A stretch of DNA of 64,000 bases from Undaria pinnatifida (Eukaryota; Sar; Phaeophyceae; Laminariales; Alariaceae), in NCBI GenBank assembly GCA_012845835.1, contig JABAKD010000001.1, positions 13,569,184-13,633,183 on the forward strand. The letters are read 5' to 3'. The translations under genes and the position numbers were made by a program. Below the pieces are notes generated by a model. The model had not been told where the DNA came from. It searched no databases and was given only the letters and a program-made list of their open reading frames with translations. Positions 1 to 11,461 of this stretch are shown here, in pieces; the stretch's first letter is position 1; each line of letters opens with the position of its first letter.

Positions 1-1795
1 GCAGTTTCGGTCAGTCTACACATCACTATCACATATGTCTCATAGCTCGGGGTACAGCTGTGTTGATTCACGGTGACAGGGGGGCGGGCGGGCATCTGTT
101 CGGTCTATTGGTGTGACAGGGATGTTGCCAATATAGGTCCTGGTGCCTTAATCCATAACATTTGCACCAACGCCCTTTCATGAGAAGGACATGCCCGTTT
201 AGAATCCCCGGACCCCTCCCTATACTAAATCCAAGTAATTTAACCCCCAAAACGGGTTTCCAGTTGTGAAGGGACTGTTTCGAGCCTTGTCTACCTTACT
301 TTGGCAAGGCTCGTTGCCGTCCACGCAAGAGGCCTTTCAGGCACAGTTGTAGCGATCATCGCGTAAAAAGGGGTTATAGACAGTGGGTGTGCGTGCTACG
401 CCAGGCACGCTGCACGCCAGACGCCAGCACGCCAGCGCCGCAGGCGCAAGCTCTTGCGAACCAACCATTATGTTATCACGCGGTAAGAACATCGATTAAC
501 ACTAACGCCATGTACACTACCGCCTTGAAATACGACGTACTATGTATCACAAGCCCGGCACTTCATTCTTGACTGTAGATAACGTAAAGACTTTTACGGC
601 CTCTATGTAGCTTCGGAGGGAGAAAAAATCGGGGGAAAAAATGTCGATTACAGCACTCGCCCCACAAAGAAATCGGGGCCGCTACGTACGTAGGGGAAAT
701 GAAGGGTGTGTCCGGACTGCAACGTCAGGAGCTACGCGGCACACGGGCAGCATGGTGACGCTCGTACTGTTTCATGCTCTTCCTGGACGCTTGAAAATAA
801 CCAAATCTAGTCGGTTGTTTGGTAGAAAATATATGGGCCCGAAGAGGGCTTGGGGTTGAGGGTCGTTCCTATCTAGTTGAAGCTCGTGATAACGCTCGTT
901 AACGTCTTTACAGCTGGAAACCCGTTTATGAGGACAAAATTACTTGGATTTATTATAGGGAGGGGTTGTTGGGCTCCAAAGGGGTCAATGCCGTTGCCTT
1001 TAAACGTGCCTCAACCCCACAATGTTTCGCCTACGACGAGCCTTTGCCATGTCCCCTAACGGCCCTAAAAGCGAGCTTTAAAAGGTCAGGGCCTACTACA
1101 GCAGTAGTGCTCGAAGACCGGTACTCGCCCCCCTCTACAACTTGAACCGAGTAAATACGAACGTGTCGCGGCTTTACGAAAACAGGTGCATTTGGTTGGT
1201 TGTCTGCGGGTTAGCCCTGTTGACCCTCAGTCGGAAAACAAGGGGGGGGGCACTAATGTTTTACCTGGTATATACGACCAAGTCAAAATACCCGGAACTG
1301 AACTGTTCGGGTCCACCATAGCAAACAGTAAATCACTTTGCAAATATCAACATTCCGGGTGGCAAACGGGGCATTTAACAAGGACTATTCAAAGGGCATG
1401 CCTGTAAAACCGGATGGTGCCACATGTATTAGGGCCCATAGGCCCTACGAGTAGTGTTGTAGCGCAAAGAGAGTTGGTTAGGCTGATGCACGTCCATTGC
1501 TGTCGCTGTCTGCTGCTACTCATGTATTTCAGACTACATGCTGCCTGTTCACTGCGACGCTATTGACAAGAATCAGGTCCAACCTACGTTGTGCAGGAAC
1601 TCGATACCTGGTGCGCATACGGAGGCGGATACATCGTCGACATTGCTGTTGCAAAATACCGGTGCCAGGTAACGGGTATCCTCCGGATGAAGCGCCTTTT
1701 TCGACGTTCGCGCAATATGCTTGCTCACAACCACGACAGACACTGGAGTGCCTGCCTGAGAATGAAGCAAAAACCGTGACGAAAACCCCCCATGA
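1..1795. other. Unassigned AT/GC-mixed stretch
   Basis: I see no convincing exon here. A short block near 885-970 (AAACCCGTTTATGAGG and the bases after it) is an inverted relative of a block near 215-270, and both resemble a block near 59985-60040, so at least part is dispersed repeat. The open frames of 60-70 codons have no recognisable motif. Confidence 0.4.
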
Positions 1796-1796
1796 A

Positions 1797-2203
1797 TACA
1801 TATATGTGCACCACGAGTATAGCAACCCCCGACCTAAAGCCCTTCCCCCCGGCCCCCCGCCCCCCCCGGCACATTCCACCCCCTCTCTCCCACAAGAAAG
1901 ATTTATAGTTTCCACGCACAAATTGACCTGCCCCACCCGTCCCCTCCCCCCCCTCCCCCCCTCCGGCCCCCCTTTTGATCAAAATCAGGCCCCTACGTCC
2001 TTAAAAACTACGCCCTCCCCTCACCGGTCTTTCGACTTACAGTATTCACTTGATAAACTGATGCATTTCCTTCCAGAGCTGTCAGATTTTGTCCCCCTCA
2101 TAAACGGGTTTTATAGTCTCCGCGCGCAGACTGACTTAGATCACCCTGTTGACCCCGATAGCTACACCGTAGCTGCAAGGGGAGTCGCCGACCTATATCC
2201 TTA
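1797..2203 (+). repeat. Foldback family E, forward arm, left piece
   Basis: This is an arm of the E repeat, rich in C homopolymers. It contains the recurring blocks CTTGATAAACTGATGCATTT, CAGCTGTCAGATTTTGTCCC and GTTGACCCTGATAGCTACAC, followed by GGGGAGTCGCCGACCTATAT. The same order is found at 4380-4960, 15860-16640 and 63050-63812. The arm is interrupted after 2203 by a SINE-like insert and resumes at 2532. The long frame across it is a product of homopolymer-rich repeat, not a gene. Confidence 0.8.
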
Positions 2204-2531
2204 TCCGGTCGCCCCGGTGGCGTATCAGGTTATCCTCGAGCCTGATAGAGGTCAGTTTCGTGAGTTCGAGCCCCGCCGAGTGCATACTCGTATAAATTCG
2301 TTGGGACTTTTTCTTGTGCACAAATTGACTTGCTGAAAGCGCGAGAGCGTGAGTTAGCAACATCCGATGAAAAGTCGCCGAGCAGTGGGACTGCTGAACC
2401 CTATGCGCGATAAAAATTGAAGGCAAGAACCGGGGGGGAGAAGGGACGACACCTGTGACCACGGCTTGTCCAGAAGCTGGAAAGTAAAAAGCGTGAGAAA
2501 AAAATGAACTAAAAAAAAATAATAAAAAAAA
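2204..2531 (+). mobile_element. tRNA-derived SINE-like insertion with 7-bp target duplication
   Basis: The insert opens with a tRNA-like head. An A box (TGGCGTATCAGG, 2218-2229) and a B box (GTTCGAGCC, 2264-2272) are about 35 bp apart, which is the internal RNA polymerase III promoter layout of tRNAs and SINEs. A body follows with the block CGATAAAAATTGAAGGC and a G-rich stretch, then CTGTGACCACGGCTTGTCCA. The 3' end is A-rich (about 2498-2531). The host repeat shows ATCCTTA on both sides (2197-2203 and 2532-2538). Removing the insert and one copy restores the E consensus CCTATATCCTTAATGAGG exactly. Confidence 0.85.
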
Positions 2532-2650
2532 ATCCTTAATGAGGACACACAACCCCTAATACGCGCGATCGGAGTATCACACACAGCTTTCAAAGATGGG
2601 TTTCGACAAAATATTCGATCTCACAGCTGGATTGTATTTTAATATTTAAA
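2532..2650 (+). repeat. Foldback family E, forward arm, terminal piece
   Basis: The E arm continues after the SINE: CCTTAATGAGGACACACAAC, then CGATCGGAGTATCACACACA, GTTTCGACAAAATATTCGAT and CTCACAGCTGGATTGTATTT. This end is shared by all forward E arms in the window. A short AT dinucleotide run (2651-2663) follows. Confidence 0.85.
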
Positions 2651-2924
2651 ATATATATATATATGCCATGCGCGCAGCGAATACCCCATATGATACGTGC
2701 AGCAAGCATTTAGAGAACCTGGTGTATATTATCGACCTGGTCCCCAGGGATCAGGTCGGGTCAACATACCATACGCATCCGTATACAAAGGCATCTTGCG
2801 CTGCTGGCGTAGTACCGGGGATCGCCGGTAGAGACAACTCGCACTATCCCCATCACGGGAACTTTAGGGCACGCCAGCTATTAATAGCGCTAGATGGCGA
2901 ATGCATTTATGTGAAAAATTGACA

Positions 2925-3155
2925 TACGGCATGTATGAAACTACGTGGAAGTGTGGTGAGCTTGATAAGCTTTATTTTCCCCCATCCGCCGGATGATAAA
3001 AAGTTAAATCGACACACGACGCGTATAAAAATACGCGGAAGTGTGGTGAGCTAAAGCTTTATTTTTCCCCATCCGCCGGAGGATAAAAAAAAAACAAAAA
3101 CAAACAAACAAAACAAAAACAAAAACAAAAACAAAAACAAAAGACAAAAAAAACA
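2925..3155 (+). repeat. Tandem ~85-bp duplication followed by (AAAAAC)n
   Basis: Two direct copies, about 2925-2999 and 3010-3090, share CGGAAGTGTGGTGAGC, AAGCTTTATTTT and CCCATCCGCCGGA. The second runs straight into an A-rich microsatellite of AAAAAC and AAAC units to about 3155. It could be the 3' end of a decayed retroelement, but no coding remnant is seen next to it. Confidence 0.7.
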
Positions 3156-3790
3156 GGTGCTTGCACACTGGTATGATACGTCATTCCTAAAGTACACAGC
3201 TCTATCATATGCCACAGTAAGCATATCATAGCCTTGACTGTTTCATTGCTTCGCCCGGACCACGTCTTCATCCTTTTAAAACGCACTTGCTTCCTACGAG
3301 TGCATCGCAAGCACTTCAACCGGCCGATGCTAAAGGTACGATTAATAATCACTGGCTCTGACGACATGGTGAAGGTGTCCTAATCAACCCAGTGCTCGCG
3401 GAGTCAAGCCTCCCGACTCCTCATGAACATGAAATAAATACTATTACTCTATTAATATCTTTATGGTCACGAGCACGTTCTATCCCGACTCCAGTCGTGC
3501 TCGTACGAACAGGTAGTAACCATAATATCCACCCATCTCCATATAATATATTACCAGTGTCCGCGCTGAGATGCTTCATGCGTCACCCCAGAGGTCAAAG
3601 ATGTCAGCGAACAGCACTTCCAGACCTTGGCAGACGGCCATGTTCCCAGAAATTTCGCCGACTTGAGCCAAACTACTAGGTTTCAATACTGTTTTTGCAC
3701 CTTGACCGATCCAAGTTTAAAGTTTGCCCTTGATTGGTTGTCCTCTGGCATCTTTGCTAGAGGAAGAGAAGCACAAGGTCTCATATGTTA
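3156..3790. other. Unassigned stretch
   Basis: I see no recognisable exon, repeat unit or RNA motif. The open frame at 3392-3679 lacks any family signature. Confidence 0.35.
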
Positions 3791-3794
3791 GATA

Positions 3795-4190
3795 CGCCGG
3801 CATCCGCGCTGCGGTAGTAGGTGAATGTCGTCTCTACTAATGAAGCAAAAAAGGTCGAGGGTTCAAGTCGCAATCAAGTGCATAGTGCTCGTCGGGTTTG
3901 GTTCTTGCGAGAAGATGAGGAGGGGGAAGCACGAAAAACCGAGTTAGAATAACTCGATGGAAATCGAAGAGCACAGGAATAACAACCCGCTGAAAAGGTG
4001 GGAAATCTGAACCCTATGAGCGATAAAAACGAAGGCAAATACCGCGAGTACCGTGAGGGAGAACTGCTGAAGGGAAGACATCTGTGACCACGGTAATAGT
4101 CTGTGTCCAGAAGCTGTTGAGGGTAAAAGCTCTTCCTATTGAGAGTTGAGCTGGAGCTAGTAAAGGTGATATATAAAAAAGGACCAAGCA
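3795..4190 (+). mobile_element. SINE-like copy 2
   Basis: A B box (GTTCAAGTC, 3861-3869) lies in a tRNA-like head; the A box is poorly preserved. The body shares with the copy at 2204-2531 the blocks AACCCTATG-GCGATAAAAA (about 4010-4030), CATCTGTGACCACGGT (about 4080) and TGTCCAGAAGCTG (about 4105). The copy abuts the start of an E element at about 4194, so its 3' junction is at the E terminus. Confidence 0.6.
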
Positions 4191-4193
4191 AGG

Positions 4194-5190
4194 TAATATT
4201 ATAAAAATTAAAATACAAATCAGCTGTGAGATCGAATATTTTGTCGAATCTCATCTTTGCAAGCTGTGTGTGATACTCCGATCGCGCGTATTACGGGTTG
4301 TGTGTCCTCATTAAGGATATAGGTCGGCGACTCCCCTTGCAACTACAGTGTAGCTATCAGGGTCAACAGGGTGATTACTATATTCTATGCGACCTAAACA
4401 TGTTTGAAAAACCCTTTCGCCCCCCCCCCCCGCCCCCCCCTCCAGCCCCTCGAACGCTCCGCGCTCTCCTCAATGGTTGTACGACTTACCGGATATACTT
4501 ACTTGATAAACTGGTGCATTCTTTCCAAAACCGTCAGATTTATCCCCTTGAAAGATTTATAGTTCACAGATTGAGCTGCCCCGCCCGTCCCCCCCCCCCC
4601 TTCCCCCCCCCCTCCCTCTTGATCAAAACCAGGCCTACGTCCTTAAAAACTCCGCCCTCCCCTCACCGGTCATTCGACCTACAGGATTCACTTGATAAAC
4701 TGACGCATTTCCTCCCACAGCTGTCAGATTTTTGTCCCCCTCAAAAACGGATTTTATAGTTCGCACAGACTAGCTAACATCACCCCGTTGACCCTGATAG
4801 CTACACTGTAGTTGCAAGGGGAGTCGGCGACCTATATCCTTAATGAGGACACACAACCCGTAATACGCGCGATCGGAGTATCACGCACAGCTTGCGAAGA
4901 TGAGTTTCGACAAAATCTTCGATCTCACAGCTGGCCCAGCAGTGTATTTTTATTTTTTTAATAGAATACTCGATAAACCGATGCATTTCCTTCCACACAC
5001 AGCTCAGATTTTTAACATCACCCTGTTGACCCCGATACAGGCTACACTGGAGTTCCAAGGGGAGTCGCCGACCTGAATCCATCATTAGGACACACACCCA
5101 CTAATACGCGTTATCGGAGTATCACGCACAGCGTGCAAAAATGAGTTTCGACAACATCTTCGATCTCACAGCTGGAGTGTATTTTTTTCT
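4194..5190. mobile_element. Foldback family E element with unequal arms
   Basis: The left end (4194-4380) is in reverse orientation: ATTAAAATACAAATCAGCTG, then CATCTTTGCAAGCTGTGTGT, then AAGGATATAGGTCGGCGACT. The sequence then turns into a forward arm (4384-4960) with poly-C tracts and ends in CTCACAGCTGG plus a T-rich end. A second, shorter forward terminus follows directly (4961-5190). The opposite orientation of the two ends makes the whole unit able to fold on itself. Reading frames here contain proline runs from poly-C and are not considered genes. Confidence 0.7.
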
Positions 5191-5199
5191 GTGAGTATA

Positions 5200-7000
5200 A
5201 TAATATTATAAAAATTAAAATACACTCCAGCTGTGAGATCGAAGATTTCGTCGAAAGTCATCTTTGCAAGCTGTGTGTGATACTCCGATCGCGCGCATTA
5301 CGAGCTGTGTGTCCTCATTAAGGATATAGGTCGGCGACTCCCCTTACAGCTACAGTGTAGCTATCAGGGTCAACAGGATGATTTTAGTCAGTCTGTGCGC
5401 GGAAACTATAAAACCCGTTTCTGAGGGGGACAAAATCTGACAGCTGTGAAGGCAAAGGGGGGGCCTGGTTTTGATCAAAAGCGAGCGGGTTTGGAGGGGG
5501 GCGGGGGGGGGGGGGGGGGGGAAGGGCAATTTGTGCATGTAAGCTATAAATCTTTTCGAGGGGATAAATCTGACGGTTTTGGCACCAGTATATTATTGGG
5601 GGCGGGGGGGGGGCGGGGGGGGGGGGGGGGGTTGGCGCGGGGGGGGGGGGGGGCAGCTCGATATGTGCCTGGAAACTATACATTATTTCGAGGGGACAAA
5701 TGTGACATTTTTGGAAATAATACATCAGTTTATCGTGTATATTCTGGGGTAAGTCGTACAATCAGTGAGTAAAGAGAGGGTGGAGTGTTCGAGGGGGTGG
5801 GGTTGGGATGGGTTGGGGGGGGAGGGTGGGGGGTGGGGGCGGGGGCGGGGGGCGGGGGGGGGGGGGGGGAAGGGCTTTAGGTGAGGGGTTTGTTATACGT
5901 GTGGTGCTAGGTCTAGGCGAAGGTGCGGGTGATGGGGAAGAAAGGGGCGTTCGAGGCGGGGGGGGGGGGACACAGCGGCATGGATGGCTCTCGAAAGATA
6001 ATGAGGTGATATCCTGTGCGTGAAGTGTTTATTAATGTGGCGGATTTCGATATTTGGTGGGGCGTTTGAGTAAGGGAGAGCAAGAGGGGGGGGGGGGGGG
6101 GGGAGTTTTTTTAGAAGGTTTAGGTCACAAATAATATTCAAATACACTTCGGCTGTGAGATCAAAGATATGTATCAGCTTGTTATACGCGTGGTGCTAGG
6201 TCTACGCGATCGTGCAGGTGGTCGGGAAAGAGGGGGCGTTGGAGGGGGGGGGGGGGGGGAACACAGCGGCATGGATGGCTCTCGAAAGATAATGAGGTGA
6301 TATCCTGTGCGTGAAGTGTTTGTTAATGTGGCGGATTTTGATATTTGGTGGGGCGTTTGAGTAAGGGAGAGCAAGAGGGAGGGGGGGGATTTTTAGGAGG
6401 TTTAGGTCACAAATAATATTCAAATACACTTCGGCTGTGAGATCAAAGATATGTAGCAGCTTGTTATACGCGTGGTGCTAGGTCTAGGCGATCGTGTAGG
6501 TGGTCGGAAAAGAGGGGGCGTTGGAGGGGGGGGGGGGTGGGGGGGGGGGGGGGGGAAATATTTGAAACCTTCGTCATGGATGGTCAGAAAGATAATGATG
6601 TGGTATCAACTGCTGCGTATAGGTGTTTATTACTCAGGCCGATTTTGATTGTGAGTGGGGCGTTTGGACAGAGTAGGCGGAAGGGGGGGGGGGGGGGATC
6701 GGGGGACGGAGGGGCGGGGGGGGGGGGGGAAAGGGTTGGGGTTTGTTATGAAAAAGAGGTCAGTGGAGGGGGAGGGGAGGGGGGGGGGGACATTTCAATA
6801 TGTGCGCGGAAACTATAAATTCTCAAAGGGGACAAACCTGACGATTGAAGCAATAAGACATCCCTTTATATCATCTGGCTTGTAATGTTTACTATTCTAG
6901 AAGGTTTGATGTAAGATGCAGCATGCAACCCAGTGTTTAAGTGTAGTAAATAACGTGTTAAATCTTCATAGTTTGTTGTTGTATGATACATCGATCGAAA
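5200..7000. repeat. Reverse E arm with tandem outer units and long G tracts
   Basis: The reverse arm starts with AAAATACACTCCAGCTGTGA (about 5217) and runs outward through poly-G tracts of 15 to 30 bases (about 5500-5521, 5605-5655, 5815-5870). Its outer part is repeated in tandem. The block GGATGGCTCTCGAAAGATAA, GGCGGATTT(C/T)GATATTTGGTGG and TTTAGGTCACAAATAATATT occurs near 5985-6140 and again near 6275-6425, and a diverged third unit begins near 6445. The forms show stepwise local duplication. Confidence 0.7.
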
Positions 7001-7044
7001 GCTAGAATATTTTATAGAATATTTGTAGGTACCATTATTTTCTG

Positions 7045-7345
7045 ACATCGCTAATTATAAGAAAGAGATACGTATTGTCAAATGCAACAGGCGAGGTGAT
7101 GTGGTCATGCACTGTGTTTGTCACCATCATCATACAATCACCATTATTATCGACATCGCTAATTATACGCAAGAGATACGTATTGCCAAATACAGCATGC
7201 GAGGTGATGTATGTGGCCATATGCTGTCTCCGTCATTGAGCATTAGAGGGAGGGATGCGAATCGACGCTTGGTATACATGTGCTCAATTACGTTACCTCA
7301 TTAGTCATACTTGGTATACACGCGCTCAATCACGTTACCTCGTTA
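7045..7345 (+). repeat. Two short direct duplications
   Basis: The block CTAATTATA-G-AAGAGATACGTATTG with (A/T)GCGAGGTGATGT occurs near 7050-7110 and 7160-7225 (period about 112 bp). A second pair, TTGGTATACA then GCTCAAT-ACGTTACCTC, occurs near 7270 and 7315 (period about 49 bp). Confidence 0.7.
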
Positions 7346-7452
7346 GTAATATTTCGCTTGGCATAGGTGGGGAGGCGATCATGCAGACGGTATGTACGAA
7401 ATACCCTACGTAATGGGTTGGTAAGGTTGTTTACCGCAATTTTAACACATCT
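7345..7452 (+). repeat. Dispersed ~108-bp block, copy 1
   Basis: The block CGCTTGGCATAGGT, GAGGCGATCATGCAGACGGT and TACCGCAATTTTAACA is repeated at 17880-17990 with few changes. In both places it lies outside a reverse E arm, so it may be interior sequence of a longer E variant. Confidence 0.75.
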
Positions 7453-7712
7453 GCCTGTGCTTCCTTTTCCAAATTATTTTTGTCTCAAATAAATGTATGA
7501 TTTCACGCCTATGATTTTACCTTGTCGATGTGGGGCTCTGCAGTCGTCAATTTTAAGTCAGAGATACATCCTACAAATACATCAGGCGAGGTGGGTATGT
7601 GATGTCATATATGCGATGTCATCACTATTGATATGTACCAGGTATAGGGTAAAAAGCGTGCCTCTGATAGTTAGTTTCTGTGAATCTAGTCTATGCGATT
7701 CTTCACATTGGT

Positions 7713-8403
7713 ATATTATAAAAAATGAAAATACACTCCAGCTGTGAGATCGAAGATTTCGTCGAAACTTATCTTTGCAAGCTGTGTGTGATACTCCGAT
7801 CGCGCGCATTACGAGTTGTGTGTCCTCATTAAGGATATAGGTCGGCGACTCCCCTTACAACTACAGTGTAGCTATTAGGGTCAACAGGGTGATTTTAGTC
7901 AGTCTGTGCACTGAAACATTAAAACCCGTTTCTGAGGGGGACAAAATCTGACAGCTGTGGAGGGAAATGTATCATTTTATCAAGTGAATCTTGTAAGTAT
8001 ATATGACATGGGCGTTTTGCGTTGTAAGGCGAAGTTACCTTTTACTGTTTTCACCATGTGTACAACATCTCTATACTGCTGTGTGACCACGCGACCGTGG
8101 AGCTCTTGGCTAGGCGGAGGAGGCATCGTCGGCATATTTTGTGCTGGATGCAGTCGGGTGGAAATACCAGTACAACGTGAAGAACACACACATAGTAGCG
8201 CGATCGGTCAGTAGAAAGAGGAGTGCACCCGAAGCATAAATATATATATTGCAGTTGTAAGGGGAGTCGCCGACCTATGTCCTTAATGAGGACACACAAC
8301 TCGTAATACGCGCGATTGGAGTATCACACACAGCTTGCAAAGATGAGTTTCGACGAAATCTTCGATCTCACAGCTGGAGTGTATTTTCATTTTTTATAAT
8401 ATA
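7713..8403. mobile_element. Compact foldback E element with ~150-bp terminal inverted repeats
   Basis: The left terminus (7713-7870) reads TTATAAAAAATGAAAATACA then CTCCAGCTGTGAGATCGAAG and on to AAGGATATAGGTCGGCGACT. The right terminus (about 8250-8403) is its reverse complement, ending CTCACAGCTGGAGTGTATTT then TCATTTTTTATAA. The interior of about 380 bp holds no recognisable gene. The sequence around the two ends (GGTATA and ATATA) allows a short TA-rich target duplication. Confidence 0.85.
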
Positions 8404-8780
8404 TACTGCTGTATATGTTGCTCGGCGCATCAACTTCTAGGCTGACTCTGGACGTTGAAAGCTAAGATGGTATACTCGTGATCTCAGGAAGAAAAACAGT
8501 ATAGTAGCAGCAGGGCAAGTAATAATGCGTGTTTCCAACACGGGTACAACTGGTTGATGCAAACAAAAAGGGGAAGGGGGCAAAACGCCGTCAGTTCCGA
8601 ATCCGTTCATACAAAAATAAATCGAGACAACTTAAACACCAGTGCAGGGAGGGGAAAACACCCGGAGAGCGGGGGGGGCGATTGGAAAAGAATCCCTGAG
8701 AGTCATTCATGTTGCATCTTGACGATGCGTCGACCGCTGATGCTACACCTTTTTGGTTATTTTTCAAGTTAGAATATGAG
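8404..8780. other. Unassigned stretch
   Basis: There is no motif of a known protein family and no repeat unit that I can match elsewhere in the window. Confidence 0.3.
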
Positions 8781-8784
8781 CGGG

Positions 8785-9430
8785 CACCCAGATATGTTGC
8801 TGTTGTTGCTGTCTGCTGCTGTTGCTTCTGCTACTTAAAATTAGTAGTCTCGTCTGCTGGGTCGATGGATGGTGCTGCTGCGTGTTTCCGCATTCGTTCT
8901 GTCATTGTAGCTGGTTGGTGGAGATGTATATTAATACCTAGGTGCTCTACATATAAACCCGTATATAGTTGGAGTTTGAGCCTGCAAAGACTCGTAAAGT
9001 ATACGAGCTATCACGAGTCGCATCGCAGATTTACACATCATGTGCATGGTGGCATCAGCAGCAACAGCAAGATAAGAAGCAGTACACAAAAAAAATATAA
9101 AAAAAAGTTTTGTACCAGATACAAGACAAAAGCAACTGCCCCTGCTGTAGTACCAGGTACATGATAAAGTTCCAGAGTACGATGCGGTTTTTGCTGCGGT
9201 TGTGATGGTGCTGCCGTGTTTTTCCTCGAGTATTCGTCGTTTCGTCGTAGCCGGTGGAGATGTCTGCAAGGTACACTGCTGTACGCGTAAAGCCGTTGGG
9301 ATTTGAGCCCGCCGTGTGTGGCCGGCATAGACAGGCATATAGAGGCAGTCACCACGATTCGAAGCGCAGTTGTACGCGTCGGCATCAGCAGCAGTAGCAG
9401 CAAAAAAAGCAACGCAAAAAAAATGAGTAC
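8785..9430 (+). repeat. ~335-bp direct duplication rich in CAG/CTG
   Basis: Copy 1 (about 8865-9095) and copy 2 (about 9205-9430) share the order GATGGTGCTGC, a TTCCGCATTCG or TTCCTCGAGTATTCG block, GGTGGAGATGT, a TTTGAGCC(T/C)GC block, TCACGA(G/T)TCG and GGCATCAGCAGCA. The frames across them are leucine- or cysteine-rich because of CTG/CAG runs, and I do not regard them as genes. Confidence 0.65.
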
Positions 9431-9810
9431 CAGATCTCGCATCATCGTAGGCCAGACCTAAGCAGTCCTCGAGGCTGATTGGCCCTTTCGATCTAGATCG
9501 CCAAATCGAGAGGCTCAAAAGACCATGTTAGAGAACGAGGCACCCAAGATGGCTTAACAAGGCTACATAGTTCGTCGCGCTACACGCTACCAGCTATCCC
9601 GAGAGCACCGCTCGCCCGTCTTCGAGAAGCAAGCGAGCTCGCTGTGATACGACTCGACCCAGTAAATACATTTACCCGAGGCCATGTCCTAAACAAAAGT
9701 AAAACACGATCAACCAATGAGTGTATCCTATACTAAAAACACATCATTTTCCCACCAAGTTCAGGACGAAAGAAAGTCTGCAAGATAACACAAAAGCTAC
9801 ATCAGCGCAC

Positions 9811-10343
9811 CTGTTTGAGTCGCTGAAATCGACCATCACGTGGTTCACTCCATCATTCCATAGCGGAGTACTAGGAGGGCACGGCTTCGCTCCCCTCGTG
9901 CTCACGTGGATAAACATGCAAGCCGACTCGTACGTCTCAGCCAGAAGACCCGCCTCCTTTAAAGCTCGTCTCCAGACCCACCCAGAATTGCGAAACCCCA
10001 ACTCCTCCCCGTCCAGCTCCCCATCCACAGACAACTCTGAGCTGTCTGCTAGAGAACAATCCAAATCGTGCACGTAGAACCCACCGCCATGTCCATCGTG
10101 AGGCGACGTGCATCGAGAGTAATCAAAGCACGGTTGAGACAGGGGCGACCCACAAACCTTACCCTTGTCGAACAAGGCCATGTCTAGGTCCGAGCATCGG
10201 TTCGTCTGGTGGCTCCCCGGCCCAGCTAAGAACTTTGTGTGTTCGGCAGCTACAGGCGCGGCCAATCGGATGTGCTCTTGAGGAACATCTCCGTAGCAAA
10301 CTCCAACAACCACAAGCAGAGCTAGCTTCGAGCGCAGGAGCAT
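9811..10343 (-). CDS. Exostosin-family (GT47) glycosyltransferase, first exon of left gene
   Basis: The exon gives 177 codons plus 2 nt, starting at the ATG at 10343-10341. That start places a hydrophobic stretch (LALLVVVGVCYG, residues 7-18) at the N terminus, as a signal peptide or membrane anchor of a Golgi enzyme. A further 81 codons stay open upstream but look non-coding. CFDYSRC (residues 72-78) is the cysteine motif near the start of exostosin domains. Residues 128-177 (ALKEAGLLAETYESACMFIH, then LWNDGVNHVMVDF) match the N-terminal part of the domain. A donor follows at AAACAG|GTGCGC with phase 2, the same position and phase as the corresponding exon at 60715. GT47 enzymes transfer sugars in polysaccharide synthesis; the substrate cannot be inferred. 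No downstream exon is recognised between 9810 and 1, so the gene is partial or has a very long intron. Confidence 0.8.
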
Positions 10344-11050
10344 CGGACCCCAGTTCAATCGCCCGCGGATTCTAGCGCTTGTCTTCTCCCAAGGGTGACC
10401 CGAGTACATTGTCGCGTCCATGAGAGCCGTGCTGTCACGCCGCGAGGGCTGTCTCAAGTTCGGAGTTCCGGGCCCAATGTGATACGCAGAGCTGTCTGAT
10501 AATACGAGGGTTCTACGATGGTTTACGAAGGGCTTTTGTTCTCCGAAAAACATTCGTGCTTTGTTACAGTTTAAAAAAAATGTCAATTATTTTCTCGTTA
10601 TTATGCCGGCATGTCAAACACGTCAGTTGTGAGTTCGATCAGGTGAGTGATCTAAGCTATTCCCCATAAATCTAACTGTGTTTTTTCGTCCTGGTTACTG
10701 GTTACCTTAGGATATTTTATTAATAGTGTCTTTCTCTGAGTACGATTGACGTTTGACCTTTTGTGACGGATCCAGACGTAGATGTCAGGAAGGGTGCTGA
10801 CCAAAGATTTTGCTCCCAATATTTTGCTTTGTTGATTTGTCATCTAATTTCTTGGATTTCTGAAAATATCTCGGATCTCTTGGACCGCAAACACCCACTT
10901 GGAACAACAAAGAAAGCGAAGAGTTGCCGTATACATCCGCATGGCGTCTGTTTACTATTAACGTATACAGGTGCATTTATATATACCCGTAGTACATGCT
11001 ATGCTTGACCTCTTGAGATGGCATCCACGTACGTATGGTATGAATATGCG
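10344..11050. other. 5' flank of left GT47 gene, otherwise unassigned
   Basis: The sequence upstream of the presumed ATG on the minus strand would hold the promoter and 5' UTR. I see no diagnostic core promoter element. The part at 10600-11050 is AT-rich with no recognised gene. Confidence 0.35.
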
Positions 11051-11051
11051 G

Positions 11052-11312
11052 ATGGATGAAGCTTGTTGTTGTTGTTGTTCTCACATTAAGTCGCATAATC
11101 AAGTCCGTGGTCACAGGACAGGCTCCAGTCGCTCTGGAGCTGAGGAATACCCCAGGGAAAAACACACACAACCCAAGGTGGTACACGCATATATCACAGC
11201 TGACGCAATTCATGCCTCCACCAGAAACATATAAAAAGTGAAATCGGGAGTCAGTCTACGATGTGCCAGGTCCAGGCCGGTGCATACGTCTCACTACTCA
11301 CGCCTGGAGCTA
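11052..11312 (+). repeat. Dispersed element F, copy 1
   Basis: It opens with a (TTG)n run and contains CGCATAATCAAGTCCGTGGT, CAGGCTCCAGTCGCTCTGGA, TGAGGAATACCCCAGGGAAA, (AC)n, CAGCTGACGCAATTCATGCC and CATACGTCTCACTACTCACG. The core CTCCAGTCGCTCTGGAG can form a hairpin. Related copies are at 13436-13570 (same strand) and 38105-38420 (opposite strand). The copy stands about 150 bp before a LINE fragment. Confidence 0.8.
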
Positions 11313-11461
11313 TTTTGATGCGATGCGTTTTACTAGTCTATACGAGGTAAGATTATACGTACAGCAAGCCCACGCCCGAAGCAATAATAAATAATTGAGG
11401 CCCCGAGACACAGCAGCTATCATACGATATTATTATACGTGTACCGACCAGGTACCACCAC

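Noticed and set aside
1497-2336. 279-codon open frame
   Set aside because: It runs across a foldback E arm and into the SINE; the proline runs are poly-C, and other E copies do not keep the frame.
8931-9518. 195-codon minus-strand frame and overlapping Leu-rich frames
   Set aside because: They lie on a 335-bp direct duplication with CAG/CTG runs and the frame is not kept between the two copies.
9744-10586. Full 280-codon frame as the GT47 N-terminal exon
   Set aside because: The first 81 codons lack family similarity; the signal-like start at 10343 and the donor at 9811 fit better.
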